The notes under the pieces: generated by a model | Seen by the model: the letters and a program-made list of their open reading frames with translations, nothing else | Told to the model about the DNA's origin: nothing | Database searches by the model: none | Assembly: GCF_018131225.1 (NCBI RefSeq) | Contig: NZ_JAFCMM010000001.1 | Location: 2,480,001 to 2,544,000, forward strand | DNA length: 64,000 nt | Direction: 5' to 3' | Source of the DNA: Bradyrhizobium sp. U87765 SZCCT0048 | GTDB lineage: Bacteria > Pseudomonadota > Alphaproteobacteria > Rhizobiales > Xanthobacteraceae | Shown: positions 26,703 to 35,514 of the stretch, one piece after another | Position numbering within the stretch: the stretch's first letter is position 1 | Layout of the letters: the number at the start of each line of letters is the position of its first letter | Position numbers and translations under genes: made by a program

Positions 26703-27835
26703 CGCGTTCGCTCCAGAACCATGCTGACATGGGACGACATCACGCCGCCGTCGCCATGCACGAACGCCAGCGACGCATCGCGCACCTGGCGCTCGTCCGC
26801 CCGTCCGGTCATCTGCAACTGGGTTTCGACGAGGTGAGCCATGGCGCCGCCACAGCCGCAATGGCCATAGCTCAGCAGGCCGCCATGGGTATTGAGCGGC
26901 AGGCGGCCGGTGCAGCTGAAATCGCCGGCCCGGGCACGGGCCGCGGCCTCGCCGCGCCCGGCGAAGCCAAGTTCCTCCAGCAGAAGCGCGAGGGTGACGG
27001 TGAAGCTGTCGTAGACCGCGGCATAGCGGACATCCGACGCCGCGATGCCGGCCTGCTGGCGTGCCCGCGCGCTCGCCGCGGCGGCGCCGACCTGCGAAAT
27101 ATCCGCGAGCGCCGAGACGTGCTGATGCTGATGCGCCTGCCCGCAGCCGCGCACCTGCACGGCATGCGCTGCGGTCGGCGCAGCGCTGATGACGACGGCA
27201 GCTCCGCCGTCCGACACCGGACAGCAATCGAGCAGTTTCAACGGCGTTGCGATCACGCGTGACGCCATGACGTCGGCGACGGTGATGGGCTCGCGGAACT
27301 GAGCACCGGGATGCGCAAGGGCATGGCGGCGCATCAGCACGGCAAACGCGGCGAAGTCCTCCTCGGTGACGCCGAAGTCGTGCATGTAGCGCGACGCGAG
27401 GAGGCCGTAATACGCCGGAATGGTCGGGCCGAGCGGCACCTCGTAGACCGGATGGCCGACCTGGGCGAGCGTCTGCATGGCCCCGTCGCGCGATACGCCG
27501 GTCAGGCGGTTCTCGCCGGCGACCACCAGCACATGCCGGAGCCGCCCCGCCGCCACCAGTTCATGCGCCAGCATCGCCATCGCGAGACCCGTCGCACCGC
27601 CAACCTGGATACCGTGGGCATAGTGCGGCTGCAGGCCGAAATGCTCGGCAAACACAGTGGCCAGCATCAGGTGCGGCATGGTGGTGGAATAGCCGCAAAG
27701 CACGCCATCGATGTCGGCCCGGGCCAGCCCCGCGTCCGCAAGCGCCGCCTCGGCGGCCGCGCTCATGAGATCGAGGGTGGCTCGCCCCTCGTGCCGCCCG
27801 AACGGCGTCAGCCCCACACCCGTGATGAAACTCAT
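26699..27835 (-). CDS. thiolase-like protein (SCP2/Ltp2-type) lacking the nucleophilic cysteine
   Basis: 378 residues, slightly shorter than classical thiolases. The fold is clear (ITGVGLTPFGRHEGRAT at the N-terminus, YDSFTVTLALLLEELGF, and LNTHGGLLSYGHCGCGGAM). At about residue 80, where thiolases have Cys in a C-x-S/T-G context, it reads GIQVGGATGLAMAM, with no Cys. This is seen in Ltp2-type partners of DUF35 proteins, which act as aldolases or lyases on CoA thioesters instead of thiolases. The DUF35 gene directly downstream supports this. The substrate is unknown; no steroid or fatty-acid genes lie nearby. Confidence 0.85.
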   Translation of the reverse strand: MSFITGVGLTPFGRHEGRATLDLMSAAAEAALADAGLARADIDGVLCGYSTTMPHLMLATVFAEHFGLQPHYAHGIQVGGATGLAMAMLAHELVAAGRLRHVLVVAGENRLTGVSRDGAMQTLAQVGHPVYEVPLGPTIPAYYGLLASRYMHDFGVTEEDFAAFAVLMRRHALAHPGAQFREPITVADVMASRVIATPLKLLDCCPVSDGGAAVVISAAPTAAHAVQVRGCGQAHQHQHVSALADISQVGAAAASARARQQAGIAASDVRYAAVYDSFTVTLALLLEELGFAGRGEAAARARAGDFSCTGRLPLNTHGGLLSYGHCGCGGAMAHLVETQLQMTGRADERQVRDASLAFVHGDGGVMSSHVSMVLERTR

Positions 27836-27944
27836 CGCGCCGCCCGTCCATGCGATTGTCAGGGCCGGGACACTAGCGCCTTTCGGCGATCACGACACAA
27901 GAGCGGATGCATGGCCGCAGGCGACCGCTGCATGTCAGCGTCTC

Positions 27945-28844
27945 TCACTGCCGCACGCAGTCCTTGAGCAACGTCGCGAGCCAGTCGGCAAAGACCTGCA
28001 GCCGGCGCGACAGATGCTGGCGGTGCGGATAGAGCAATGTCATCGGCAGGGGCGGCGCGCGATGCCCCGGCATCACCTCGACGAGTTCGCCGGCCTCGAG
28101 ATGATGCCTGACATCATAGGCAGGAATCTGGATCAACCCGAGACCGGCAAGGCAGCAGGCAATATAGGCCTCCGCATTGTTCACGGTGACGCGCCCGCTC
28201 ATCGCCAGGCTCTGCACCTCGCCATCGTCGACATAGTCCCATGTCTCGATGCGGCCGCTCGACGGCGATGCGTAGTGGACGACGGCATGGCCTTCAAGAT
28301 CGGCCGGCACACGCGGCACGCCGCGCCGCGCGAGATAGTCGGGGCTTGCGACATTGATCAGGGTGAGTTCGCCGATCGACCGCGCGATCAGGCCGGAAGC
28401 CGTCAGCGGGCCGACGCGCAGGACACAATCGACGTTCTCCTCGACGAGATCGACCATGCGGTCCGTCGCCCCGAGATGGATGTCGATCGCCGGATAGCGC
28501 GCCAGGAACACAGGCAACGCAGGCGCGATGATCAGACGGCCGATGCGGCCGGGCACGTCGATACGGAGCTTGCCGCTCGGCTGCGCCGACGGCTCGAACA
28601 GCCGCTCGGTCTCCTCGACATCGGCGATCAGCCGCAGGCAGCGCTGGTAGAACGCCGCACCATCCTCGGTGACCCCGACCTTGCGGGTCGTGCGGTGGAG
28701 AAGCCGCGTGCCGAGCCGGCGTTCGAGATCGACCACCGCCGCCGAAACCGACGACCGGGGCATGCCCAGCTGGTCCGCGGCCCGGGTGAAGCTCGCGCAC
28801 TCCACCACCCGGGTGAAGATCCGAAACAGGTCGATCCGATCCAC
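27945..28844 (-). CDS. LysR-family transcriptional regulator
   Basis: 299 residues. The helix-turn-helix is at about 1-60 (MDRIDLFRIFTRVVECASFT, then AADQLGMPRSSVSAAVVDLE) and the RLLHRTTRKVGVTEDG wing follows. The effector-binding domain runs to the C-terminus. It belongs to the large group of LysR proteins that sit divergent from oxidoreductase genes, and here the short-chain dehydrogenase begins 132 bp away on the other strand, its likely target. Confidence 0.92.
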   Translation of the reverse strand: MDRIDLFRIFTRVVECASFTRAADQLGMPRSSVSAAVVDLERRLGTRLLHRTTRKVGVTEDGAAFYQRCLRLIADVEETERLFEPSAQPSGKLRIDVPGRIGRLIIAPALPVFLARYPAIDIHLGATDRMVDLVEENVDCVLRVGPLTASGLIARSIGELTLINVASPDYLARRGVPRVPADLEGHAVVHYASPSSGRIETWDYVDDGEVQSLAMSGRVTVNNAEAYIACCLAGLGLIQIPAYDVRHHLEAGELVEVMPGHRAPPLPMTLLYPHRQHLSRRLQVFADWLATLLKDCVRQ

Positions 28845-28868
28845 GCCTCACCCTATTGTTCGTTATTT

Positions 28869-28880
28869 CTGACAAGTCAG
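28869..28880. promoter_or_regulatory. small palindrome in the LysR-SDR divergent region
   Basis: CTGAC-AA-GTCAG, 5-bp perfect arms, 25 bp upstream of the LysR start. It could be part of a LysR operator but is short and does not fit the T-N11-A form. Confidence 0.3.
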
Positions 28881-28975
28881 GGCAGATATAGCAGCTTTAT
28901 GGGATGATTACAGACGATAGCTTGCCGTCCATGGCATCGCAGCGGGCGATGCCTCCTGACATGCGGAGCAGAGCC

Positions 28976-29749
28976 GTGACCAACCACAGCATCAAAGGCA
29001 AAGTCGCCCTTATCGCCGGCGGCGCCAAGAACCTCGGCGGGCTGCTCGCCCGCGACCTCGCCGCGCACGGCGCGAAGGCGGTGGCGATCCACTACAACAG
29101 CGCCGCCACCCGCGCGGACGCGGAAGCGACGGTCACGGCGATCAAGGCCGCCGGCGCAGAAGCCGCCGCATTCCAGGCCGATCTCACCAGCGCCTCGGCG
29201 GTGGAAAAGCTGTTCGCTGACACCGTGGCCGCCGTCGGCCGGCCCGACATCGCGGTCAACACCGTCGGCAAGGTCCTGAAGAAGCCGATCGCAGAGATCA
29301 GCGAGGCCGAGTACGACACCATGTCCGCGGTCAACGCCAAGACGGCGTTCTTCTTCCTCAAGGAGGCCGGCCGCCACGTCAACGACAACGGCAGGATCGT
29401 CACGCTGGTGACGTCGCTGCTCGGCGCCTACACGCCGTTCTATGCCGCCTATGCCGGCACCAAGGCTCCCGTCGAGCACTTCACCCGCGCGGCCTCGAAG
29501 GAATTCGGCGCACGCGGCATTTCCGTCACTGCGATCGGTCCGGGGCCGATGGACACGCCGTTCTTCTATCCGGCGGAGGGCACCGATGCCGTCGCCTACC
29601 ACAAGACCGCAGCCGCACTGTCGGGTTTCTCGAAGACCGGCCTCACCGACATCGAGGACATCGTGCCCTATATCCGCTTCCTGGTGTCGGACGGCTGGTG
29701 GATGACCGGCCAGACGATTCTGGTCAACGGCGGCTACACCACGAAGTAG
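28976..29749 (+). CDS. short-chain dehydrogenase/reductase (SDR)
   Basis: 257 residues from GTG at 28976, which has GGAG 7 bases upstream; ATG starts at 28961 and 28904 would give longer N-termini without SDR similarity. Features: cofactor loop VALIAGGAKNLGGLLA (TGxxxGxG variant with G-x3-G), NTVGK (NAG-like), catalytic LVTSLL, and YAGTK with the Y-x3-K pair. The C-terminal WMTGQTILVNGG is typical of classical SDRs that use NADP. The substrate is not evident. It is divergent from a LysR regulator. Confidence 0.9.
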   Translation: MTNHSIKGKVALIAGGAKNLGGLLARDLAAHGAKAVAIHYNSAATRADAEATVTAIKAAGAEAAAFQADLTSASAVEKLFADTVAAVGRPDIAVNTVGKVLKKPIAEISEAEYDTMSAVNAKTAFFFLKEAGRHVNDNGRIVTLVTSLLGAYTPFYAAYAGTKAPVEHFTRAASKEFGARGISVTAIGPGPMDTPFFYPAEGTDAVAYHKTAAALSGFSKTGLTDIEDIVPYIRFLVSDGWWMTGQTILVNGGYTTK

Positions 29750-29776
29750 CAGCGCGTCTCCGCACGCCCAAAGGAA

Positions 29777-29813
29777 AACGGCCCGACATCGCTGCCGGGC
29801 CGTTGTCGTTTTT
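29777..29813. terminator. terminator between convergent SDR and ABC exporter genes
   Basis: Perfect 9-bp arms aacggcccg (29777-29785) and cgggccgtt (29796-29804) with a 10-base loop. The tail gtcgttttt follows on the plus strand and a T-rich tract on the minus strand, so it may work in both directions. Confidence 0.85.
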
Positions 29814-29820
29814 GCAGCCC

Positions 29821-31659
29821 TTACTCCGCGGCGGACACCTGATCGATATCCCCGCCCGAAGTCTTGCCGAACGCGCCGAACTCCAGCACCTGGCGTTCGA
29901 ACAAGCCGCGGTAGATGCCGCCGGGCCGCCGCACCAGCGAGGCGTGGTTGCCTTCCTCGGCGACGCGCCCCCGCTCGAACACCAGGATGCGGTCGAGCGA
30001 GCGCACCGTGGACAGCCGGTGAGCAATCACGATCGCGGTGCGGCCTTGCATCAGCCGCTCCATCGCCTCCTGGATCAGCGCCTCCGATTCCGAATCGAGG
30101 CTCGACGTCGCCTCGTCCAGGATCAGGATCGGCGCGTCCGCCAGGAACGCCCGCGCCAGCGCCACGCGCTGCCGCTCGCCGCCGGACAGCTTCACGCCGC
30201 GCTCGCCGACCAGCGTGCCGTAACCGGCCGGCAGGCGGGCGATGAAGTCGTGCGCGTTGGCCAGACGCGCCGCGTGCTCGATCTCCGCCTGCGACGCGCC
30301 GGGGCGACCGTAGGCGATGTTCTCGGCGAGCGAGCGATGAAACAGGATTGGCTCCTGCTGCACGATCGCGATCCGGCTGCGCAGCGACTGCTGCGTCGCG
30401 TGACGCACGTCCTGTCCGTCGATCAGCACCCGCCCGGATGACACATCATGCAGCCGCTGGATCAGCTTCACGAATGTGGTCTTGCCCGAGCCGGAGCGGC
30501 CGACGAGGCCGATCCTCTCCCCCGCCCGGATATCGACGGACAGGCCGTTGTAGAGCGGCGTGGAGTGGCCACCATAGTGGAAGGTGACGTCGTCGAAACG
30601 GATCGCGCCACCGGTGACGTCGATCGGCCGTGCATCGGGCGCATCCGCAATGCCGATCGGCTCGTCATGGATCGCGACCAGTTCCTCCATCTCGTTGACC
30701 GAACGCTGCAGATGGTTGATGTGCATGCCGATGTCGCGGAGATAGCCATGGATGACGAAATAGCTCGTCATCACATAAGTGACGTCGCCGGCCGACGCCC
30801 GGCCGGACAGCCACATCAGCAAGGCGCCGCCGACCACCGCGGTGCGCATGCCCAGCAACAGCACGAGCTGCGCCGTGCCGGTGCGGGTGTAGCGCCGCCA
30901 CGTCCGTCCGGTGCGGTGCTTCCAGTTGCGCAGCACGCCGGCGAGCCGCTCGTCCTCGCGATGCTCGGCGCCGAACGACTTGACCACCGCATTGCACCCG
31001 AGCGAATCCGCCAGCATGCCGCCGAGCCTGGTGTCGGAGGCGTTCGACGACCGCGCCGCCGGCGCGATGTAGTAGGTCGAGAACGCCACCACCATCACGA
31101 CATAGGCGATGGTGCCGATGGCGATCACGAGCCCCAGCAGCGGCCACTGCAGACCGAGCAGCAGCATCGAGCCGAGCAGCACCACCAGTGACGGCAGCAG
31201 CGCCATCAGCAGGGTGTCGTCGAGCAGATCCAGCGCGCCCATGCCGCGCGTGATCTTGCGCACCGTCGAGCCCGAGAAACTGTTCGCATGCCAGTCGGTT
31301 GCGAAGCGCTGCACGCGCCAGAACGCATCGCGCGCGACGTCGCTCATGATCCGCAGGGTCAGCGCGACGATGGCCTGGAAGCCGATGTGCCTGAGCACCA
31401 CCGACATCAGGCCGAGGCCGATGATCGCCGCGAAAGCGAAGAACGCCGCGTCACGGCCGAGCGACGGGTCGGCCGCGCCTTTCGCGACGGCGTCGACCAG
31501 CCGGCCAGCGTAGTACGGCATGAACACGTCCGCCAGCGTCGACGCAGCCAGCGCGAGGCAGATCGCCGTCAGCCGCCATGGCTGACGGCTCCAGTGGCGA
31601 AAGACGAAGGGAAGAACCGTGCGGAACGCATCCGCCGGCTTTTGACGAAGACGGGTCAT
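29821..31659 (-). CDS. ABC exporter, fused permease-ATPase (MsbA/HlyB type)
   Basis: 612 residues from MTRLRQKPADAFRTVLPFVF; upstream in-frame ATGs reach 31725. The N-terminal half carries six transmembrane helices. The nucleotide-binding domain has Walker A GLVGRSGSGKTTFVKLIQRL, signature LSGGERQRVALARA, Walker B ILILDEATSSLD and the H-loop VIAHRLSTV. These half-transporters homodimerise to export lipids, peptides or drugs; the substrate is not evident. A 19-codon ORF with a perfect Shine-Dalgarno lies 168 bp upstream on the same strand and may be a leader. The gene is convergent with the SDR gene across a terminator. Confidence 0.92.
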   Translation of the reverse strand: MTRLRQKPADAFRTVLPFVFRHWSRQPWRLTAICLALAASTLADVFMPYYAGRLVDAVAKGAADPSLGRDAAFFAFAAIIGLGLMSVVLRHIGFQAIVALTLRIMSDVARDAFWRVQRFATDWHANSFSGSTVRKITRGMGALDLLDDTLLMALLPSLVVLLGSMLLLGLQWPLLGLVIAIGTIAYVVMVVAFSTYYIAPAARSSNASDTRLGGMLADSLGCNAVVKSFGAEHREDERLAGVLRNWKHRTGRTWRRYTRTGTAQLVLLLGMRTAVVGGALLMWLSGRASAGDVTYVMTSYFVIHGYLRDIGMHINHLQRSVNEMEELVAIHDEPIGIADAPDARPIDVTGGAIRFDDVTFHYGGHSTPLYNGLSVDIRAGERIGLVGRSGSGKTTFVKLIQRLHDVSSGRVLIDGQDVRHATQQSLRSRIAIVQQEPILFHRSLAENIAYGRPGASQAEIEHAARLANAHDFIARLPAGYGTLVGERGVKLSGGERQRVALARAFLADAPILILDEATSSLDSESEALIQEAMERLMQGRTAIVIAHRLSTVRSLDRILVFERGRVAEEGNHASLVRRPGGIYRGLFERQVLEFGAFGKTSGGDIDQVSAAE

Positions 31660-31827
31660 TGATCGATCCGGCCACGCGTCAGCGCGAACCGGCTCCATGG
31701 CAGAGGGCACGACAGCCGCAACCATGCGCAGCCGGCGTCCGAAAACAAAAACGAGGGTTTGAACGTCGGGTGACGCGACCGGACGGTCGTCAGACCGAAA
31801 CCGGACGGATCCCGGGACCGCGTGAGG

Positions 31828-31887
31828 TCAACCGAGGATCCGAAGGTCGACGCACGCGGGAGCGATGAGCAGGAAATTCGTCTTCAT
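31828..31887 (-). CDS. 19-residue leader-like peptide upstream of the ABC exporter
   Basis: The full product is MKTNFLLIAPACVDLRILG. A strong Shine-Dalgarno, AGGAGG, lies 6 bases before the ATG. The hydrophobic start followed by CVDLRILG recalls the HVDL(L/R)R core of short actinobacterial leader peptides that precede sulfur-metabolism genes, here with Cys in place of His. This resemblance is my inference and has not been searched. The stop lies 168 bp before the ABC exporter start. A small hairpin with a later T-rich tract lies between, so attenuation by translation of this peptide is possible. Confidence 0.5.
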   Translation of the reverse strand: MKTNFLLIAPACVDLRILG

Positions 31888-32363
31888 ACAGCTCCTCCTG
31901 GTTGGCGTGGCGTGACGGGTGCGTGATGCGGCGTGTCGCCGCAATCGTGAGTGCCGCAGCAATGGGCAACAATTGCGGCAGCATTTTGCTGACGCACGAG
32001 ATGGCGTCGCTTTCCGACAAAGCGTCGCAGCCTGAGCGATGCCAGTTGCTCCCATCTCAGCCAGCTCTTGTCGCTGAGAGCCGTGACCAACGGCACGCCC
32101 TCGGTCGTGAAATTGCTGGCGCAGACCCAAGCTCGTGCGGTCGCCGCAGCCCGGCTGAGCGCAAAAGCCAACGGTGCCTTTCGGATTGTTCGAAATTCCC
32201 GGTCCGATTCCAACGCCAGGACCAGGCATCGTACCTCCCGGCTGTCGGAGCCGGGGCGCCCACACAGGGCAGATCCCGCATGCGCGAGGGATGGGTTCCA
32301 CGACGCATGAAAGCCCGGCGCGCTGCCCGCAGGAAATGTCAGGCCTGCACGCGCCGGCTGTGA
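31888..32363. other. 476-bp stretch without a recognised gene
   Basis: Several open frames cross this region on both strands, but none has a Shine-Dalgarno, a recognisable domain or consistent codon use. It separates the leader-like ORF from the emrB-like gene and probably contains the exporter promoter. Confidence 0.45.
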
Positions 32364-33968
32364 TCAATGCGCGTCCGGTGGAGGACCCGCCATGTTAGGC
32401 CGATCGACGAAGAACACCAGCGTCGCAAGCGCCAGATAGAAGAACGTCAGCATCAGGAAGCTGTCGGCATAACTCATCACCGACGCCTGGCGATGGACGA
32501 TCATCGACAGTTGTTTGAGCGCCATCATCGACGCATCGCCCATACCCTGGAACTTTTGGGTGAGCATGTTGAGCGTCTCGGTCGCCGTGGTGTTGCCCCA
32601 GGTCACACGATCCTGCAGGCGCGAGATGTGCAGGTCTGTACGGTGATTGAGCGCGGTGTTGATCAGCGCGAGCCCGACCGCACCGCCGAGGTTGCGGGTC
32701 AGGTTGAACAGGCCGGAGGCGTTCTTGACCATCGACGGCGGCAGCGTGCCGAGGGCGATGTTATTGACCGGCACCATCGCCATCATCATGCCGATGCCAC
32801 GGAACACCTGCGGCAGGAAAAGCTCCCAGAAATCGTAGTCGCGGGTCAGCCAGGTCATCTGCCAGGTGCCGAGCGCGAACATCACGAGCCCCAGCGCGAT
32901 CATGATGCGCAGGTCGACCTTCTGCATCAGGCGACCGACGATCGGCGCGGTCAGGAACATCGCGACACCCGACACGAACATGGTCTCGCCGATCATCAGC
33001 GCGCTGTAGCCACGGATCTCGGCGAGGTAGCGCGGATAGATGTAGGTCAGACCGTACAACCCGATGCCGATACAGAACGAGAACATGCTGCCGAAGGCGA
33101 AGTTGCGGTTCTTGAACGAGCGGATATCGACAATCGGCTCGCGCGCCGTCAGTACGCGGTAGAAGAAGATGATGGCCGAGACCGCGCAGATCACGGCGCA
33201 GGTCGCAACGGCATCGTCATCGAGCCAGTCGTACTGCGGGCCTTCTTCCAGCACATACTCCAGCGCGCCGAGAAAGCCGGCCATCGAGAACAGGCCAACC
33301 CAGTCGAAGTGATCGAGCAGCGCGAGGTTCGGCTTGTCGAAATCGACCAGCGCCAGCACGCCGAGGGTGATGCCGATGCCCGGCAGCACATTGATGAAGA
33401 ACAACCAGTGCCACGACAGCGCATCGGTGAGATAGCCGCCGACGGTCGGTCCGACGGTCGGTGCCAACGTCGCCACAAGGCCGATGATCGGCGCGACGAT
33501 GTGCAGCTTGTTGCGCGGGAACACGGTGTAGGCGGAGGCGAACACCGTCGGGATCATGCCTGCGCCAAGGAAGCCCTGGATAGCACGCCACAGGATCATC
33601 TGGCCGATCGACGACGTCAGGCCGCACATCAGGCTCGCCGCGGTGAAGCCGGCGGCGGAGATGGCGAACAGGTAGCGCGTGCCGAGCGCCCGCGACATGA
33701 AGCCCGACAGCGGGATCGCAATCACTTCCGCGATCAGGTAGGCGGTCTGCACCCACGAGACCTCGTTGGACGAAGCCGACAGGCCCGCCTGGATTTCCGA
33801 CAGCGATGCCGACACGATCTGGATGTCCAGGATGGACATGAACATCCCGAACACCATGATCAGAAACGCGAAGATGCGCTTGGGCACCAGTTGCTCGGAG
33901 GCAACCGGGGCGGCAGCCATCCCGCCTGCCCCGCCCATGGTCGGATTGCCTGCACTCGGTCCGGACAT
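32364..33968 (-). CDS. emrB: EmrB/QacA-family DHA2 multidrug transporter
   Basis: 534 residues, 14 predicted transmembrane helices, the DHA2 length. The conserved motif LDIQIVSASLSEIQAGL in helix 1, SWVQTAYLIAEVIAIPLSGF and the motif-C region WLFFINVLPGIGITLG are all present. It is a proton-driven exporter that pairs with a periplasmic adaptor and an outer-membrane channel such as TolC. The emrA-like adaptor is encoded 41 bp upstream on the same strand, and a TetR repressor gene is divergent beyond it. Confidence 0.93.
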   Translation of the reverse strand: MSGPSAGNPTMGGAGGMAAAPVASEQLVPKRIFAFLIMVFGMFMSILDIQIVSASLSEIQAGLSASSNEVSWVQTAYLIAEVIAIPLSGFMSRALGTRYLFAISAAGFTAASLMCGLTSSIGQMILWRAIQGFLGAGMIPTVFASAYTVFPRNKLHIVAPIIGLVATLAPTVGPTVGGYLTDALSWHWLFFINVLPGIGITLGVLALVDFDKPNLALLDHFDWVGLFSMAGFLGALEYVLEEGPQYDWLDDDAVATCAVICAVSAIIFFYRVLTAREPIVDIRSFKNRNFAFGSMFSFCIGIGLYGLTYIYPRYLAEIRGYSALMIGETMFVSGVAMFLTAPIVGRLMQKVDLRIMIALGLVMFALGTWQMTWLTRDYDFWELFLPQVFRGIGMMMAMVPVNNIALGTLPPSMVKNASGLFNLTRNLGGAVGLALINTALNHRTDLHISRLQDRVTWGNTTATETLNMLTQKFQGMGDASMMALKQLSMIVHRQASVMSYADSFLMLTFFYLALATLVFFVDRPNMAGPPPDAH

Positions 33969-34009
33969 ATGACGTCGCGTCCTGTTTGATGGCGGCGAGC
34001 GCCGGAGCG

Positions 34010-35248
34010 TCAGTTGCCTGCGCGGGTGTCGATGTGGACGACGACCGACATGCCGGCGCGCAGCAGGTTCTCCCGCGCCACGTCGGCCGGAACGCGGATG
34101 CGCACGGGCACGCGCTGCACGATCTTGGTGAAGTTGCCGGTGGCGTTGTCCGGCGGCAGCAGCGTGAACACCGAACCGGATGCCGGTGACAGGCTCTCGA
34201 CCGTACCCTCGATCTTGCGGCCACCGACGCCGTCGACGGTGAAGCTCACCGGCTGTCCGGGCTTGAGCCGACCGAGCTGGGTCTCCTTGAAGTTGGCGTC
34301 GATGAAGACGTCGTCGAGCGGCACGACGTTGGCGAGACGCTGTCCGACCTGAATGTAGTCGCCCTCGTTGACGAGACGATTGGAGAAGGTGCCGTCGACC
34401 GGCGCACGGACCTCGGTGAAGGCGAGGTCGCGCTCGGCCTTGGCGAGCGCGGTCTGCAACTCGCCGAGCTGGCGCTGCGCTTCGACCTGTTGGGCCTTGA
34501 TGACGTCGACGTTGCGCTCGGCCGCGATGAGAGCGGCCTGCGCACTCTGCTCCGATGCCACCGACTGGTCGCGCGTCGCCTCGGACTGCTCGAAGGTCGC
34601 TTTCGACGCGAAGCCCTTGTCGCTGAGCTGCTGCTGCCGGTCATAGTCGAACCGCGCGCGCTTCACGGCAGCCTGCGACGATTCGAGCTGGGCACGCGCC
34701 TGCTCGACCATGCTGACCTGCGCGTCGGCCTGGCGGCCGATGCGGACGATGGTGGCTTCCTGGGTCGCGATCTTGGCGCGCGCGGAATCCGCCGCGATCT
34801 TGTAGTCGCCGTCGTCGATCTTGATCAGGACGTCGCCGGCGCGGACGCGGCTGTTGTCCTTGGGCAGAATGCGGGCGATGTGGCCGGCGACGCGGGCGCC
34901 GAGCAGGGTGTTGTTGGAACGGACATAAGCGTCATCGGTGGAGACGATGAAGCGTCCCACCAGCGCGTAATAGCTTCCATAGGAAACGGCGGCGACCGCG
35001 AGCACGGCGGCGACGCCGATCAGGACCAGCCGGCGGCGGTTCGGCGCGGCGGGCGCGGCCGGGGCGGTCGTGGCGGCACCGCCGACGGGCGCCTCAGCGA
35101 CGGCAGGCGCCTTGCCTTCGGGCGCGGTGTCCTGGCGCACGTCGGCAGCGGCCGAAGCCTGGGCACGCGGTGCGGCGTGGGGATCGAACGGGGCGGCATC
35201 GGAGTCCGGACGCACGATCCGGGCAGTTTGGTCACGTCCAGCGGCCAT
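34010..35248 (-). CDS. emrA: EmrA/HlyD-family membrane-fusion adaptor
   Basis: 412 residues from the ATG at 35248, with AGGAGG 6 bases upstream. An Ala/Pro-rich cytosolic N-terminus of about 70 residues precedes one transmembrane helix (RLVLIGVAAVLAVAAVSYGS). The lipoyl half-motifs (AYVRSNNTLLGARVAGHIAR and FTEVRAPVDGTFSN) and a long coiled-coil hairpin follow. Together with emrB it makes an EmrAB-type pump. The cytosolic extension is longer than in E. coli EmrA. Confidence 0.93.
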   Translation of the reverse strand: MAAGRDQTARIVRPDSDAAPFDPHAAPRAQASAAADVRQDTAPEGKAPAVAEAPVGGAATTAPAAPAAPNRRRLVLIGVAAVLAVAAVSYGSYYALVGRFIVSTDDAYVRSNNTLLGARVAGHIARILPKDNSRVRAGDVLIKIDDGDYKIAADSARAKIATQEATIVRIGRQADAQVSMVEQARAQLESSQAAVKRARFDYDRQQQLSDKGFASKATFEQSEATRDQSVASEQSAQAALIAAERNVDVIKAQQVEAQRQLGELQTALAKAERDLAFTEVRAPVDGTFSNRLVNEGDYIQVGQRLANVVPLDDVFIDANFKETQLGRLKPGQPVSFTVDGVGGRKIEGTVESLSPASGSVFTLLPPDNATGNFTKIVQRVPVRIRVPADVARENLLRAGMSVVVHIDTRAGN

Positions 35249-35359
35249 GACGGCCTCCTTGTTATTGGCTTGCTCTAAGCTTCGACATGCGCAACGCCGC
35301 CGCCCCAACGCCCCCACAGCGTCGGTTGCTGCACTGCGCCAACCGCGGCATATTTACCA

Positions 35360-35380
35360 TTGACCGAACGGTTCGGTCAA
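35360..35380. promoter_or_regulatory. TetR operator palindrome of the emrAB locus
   Basis: A perfect inverted repeat with 10-base arms, TTGACCGAAC (35360-35369) and GTTCGGTCAA (35371-35380), around one central G. It lies in the 266-bp region between emrA and the divergent TetR gene, and the form is typical of TetR/AcrR operators. Confidence 0.85.
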
Positions 35381-35514
35381 CATAGCTTTCTTAGGATACC
35401 TCCAGGAAACCTGTTGCCAGGAACAGGGAGGTCTCCGGTAGGCTGCCGAAACACTAGCGGCATCCTGCTACCGAATCGTTGCGACAATCACCTGACGAGA
35501 GGCCGACCACCCCG

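Noticed and set aside
31902..32363. 153-codon plus-strand frame and overlapping minus frames in the gap before emrB
   Set aside because: No Shine-Dalgarno, no similarity, Arg/Ser/Pro-rich shadow composition.
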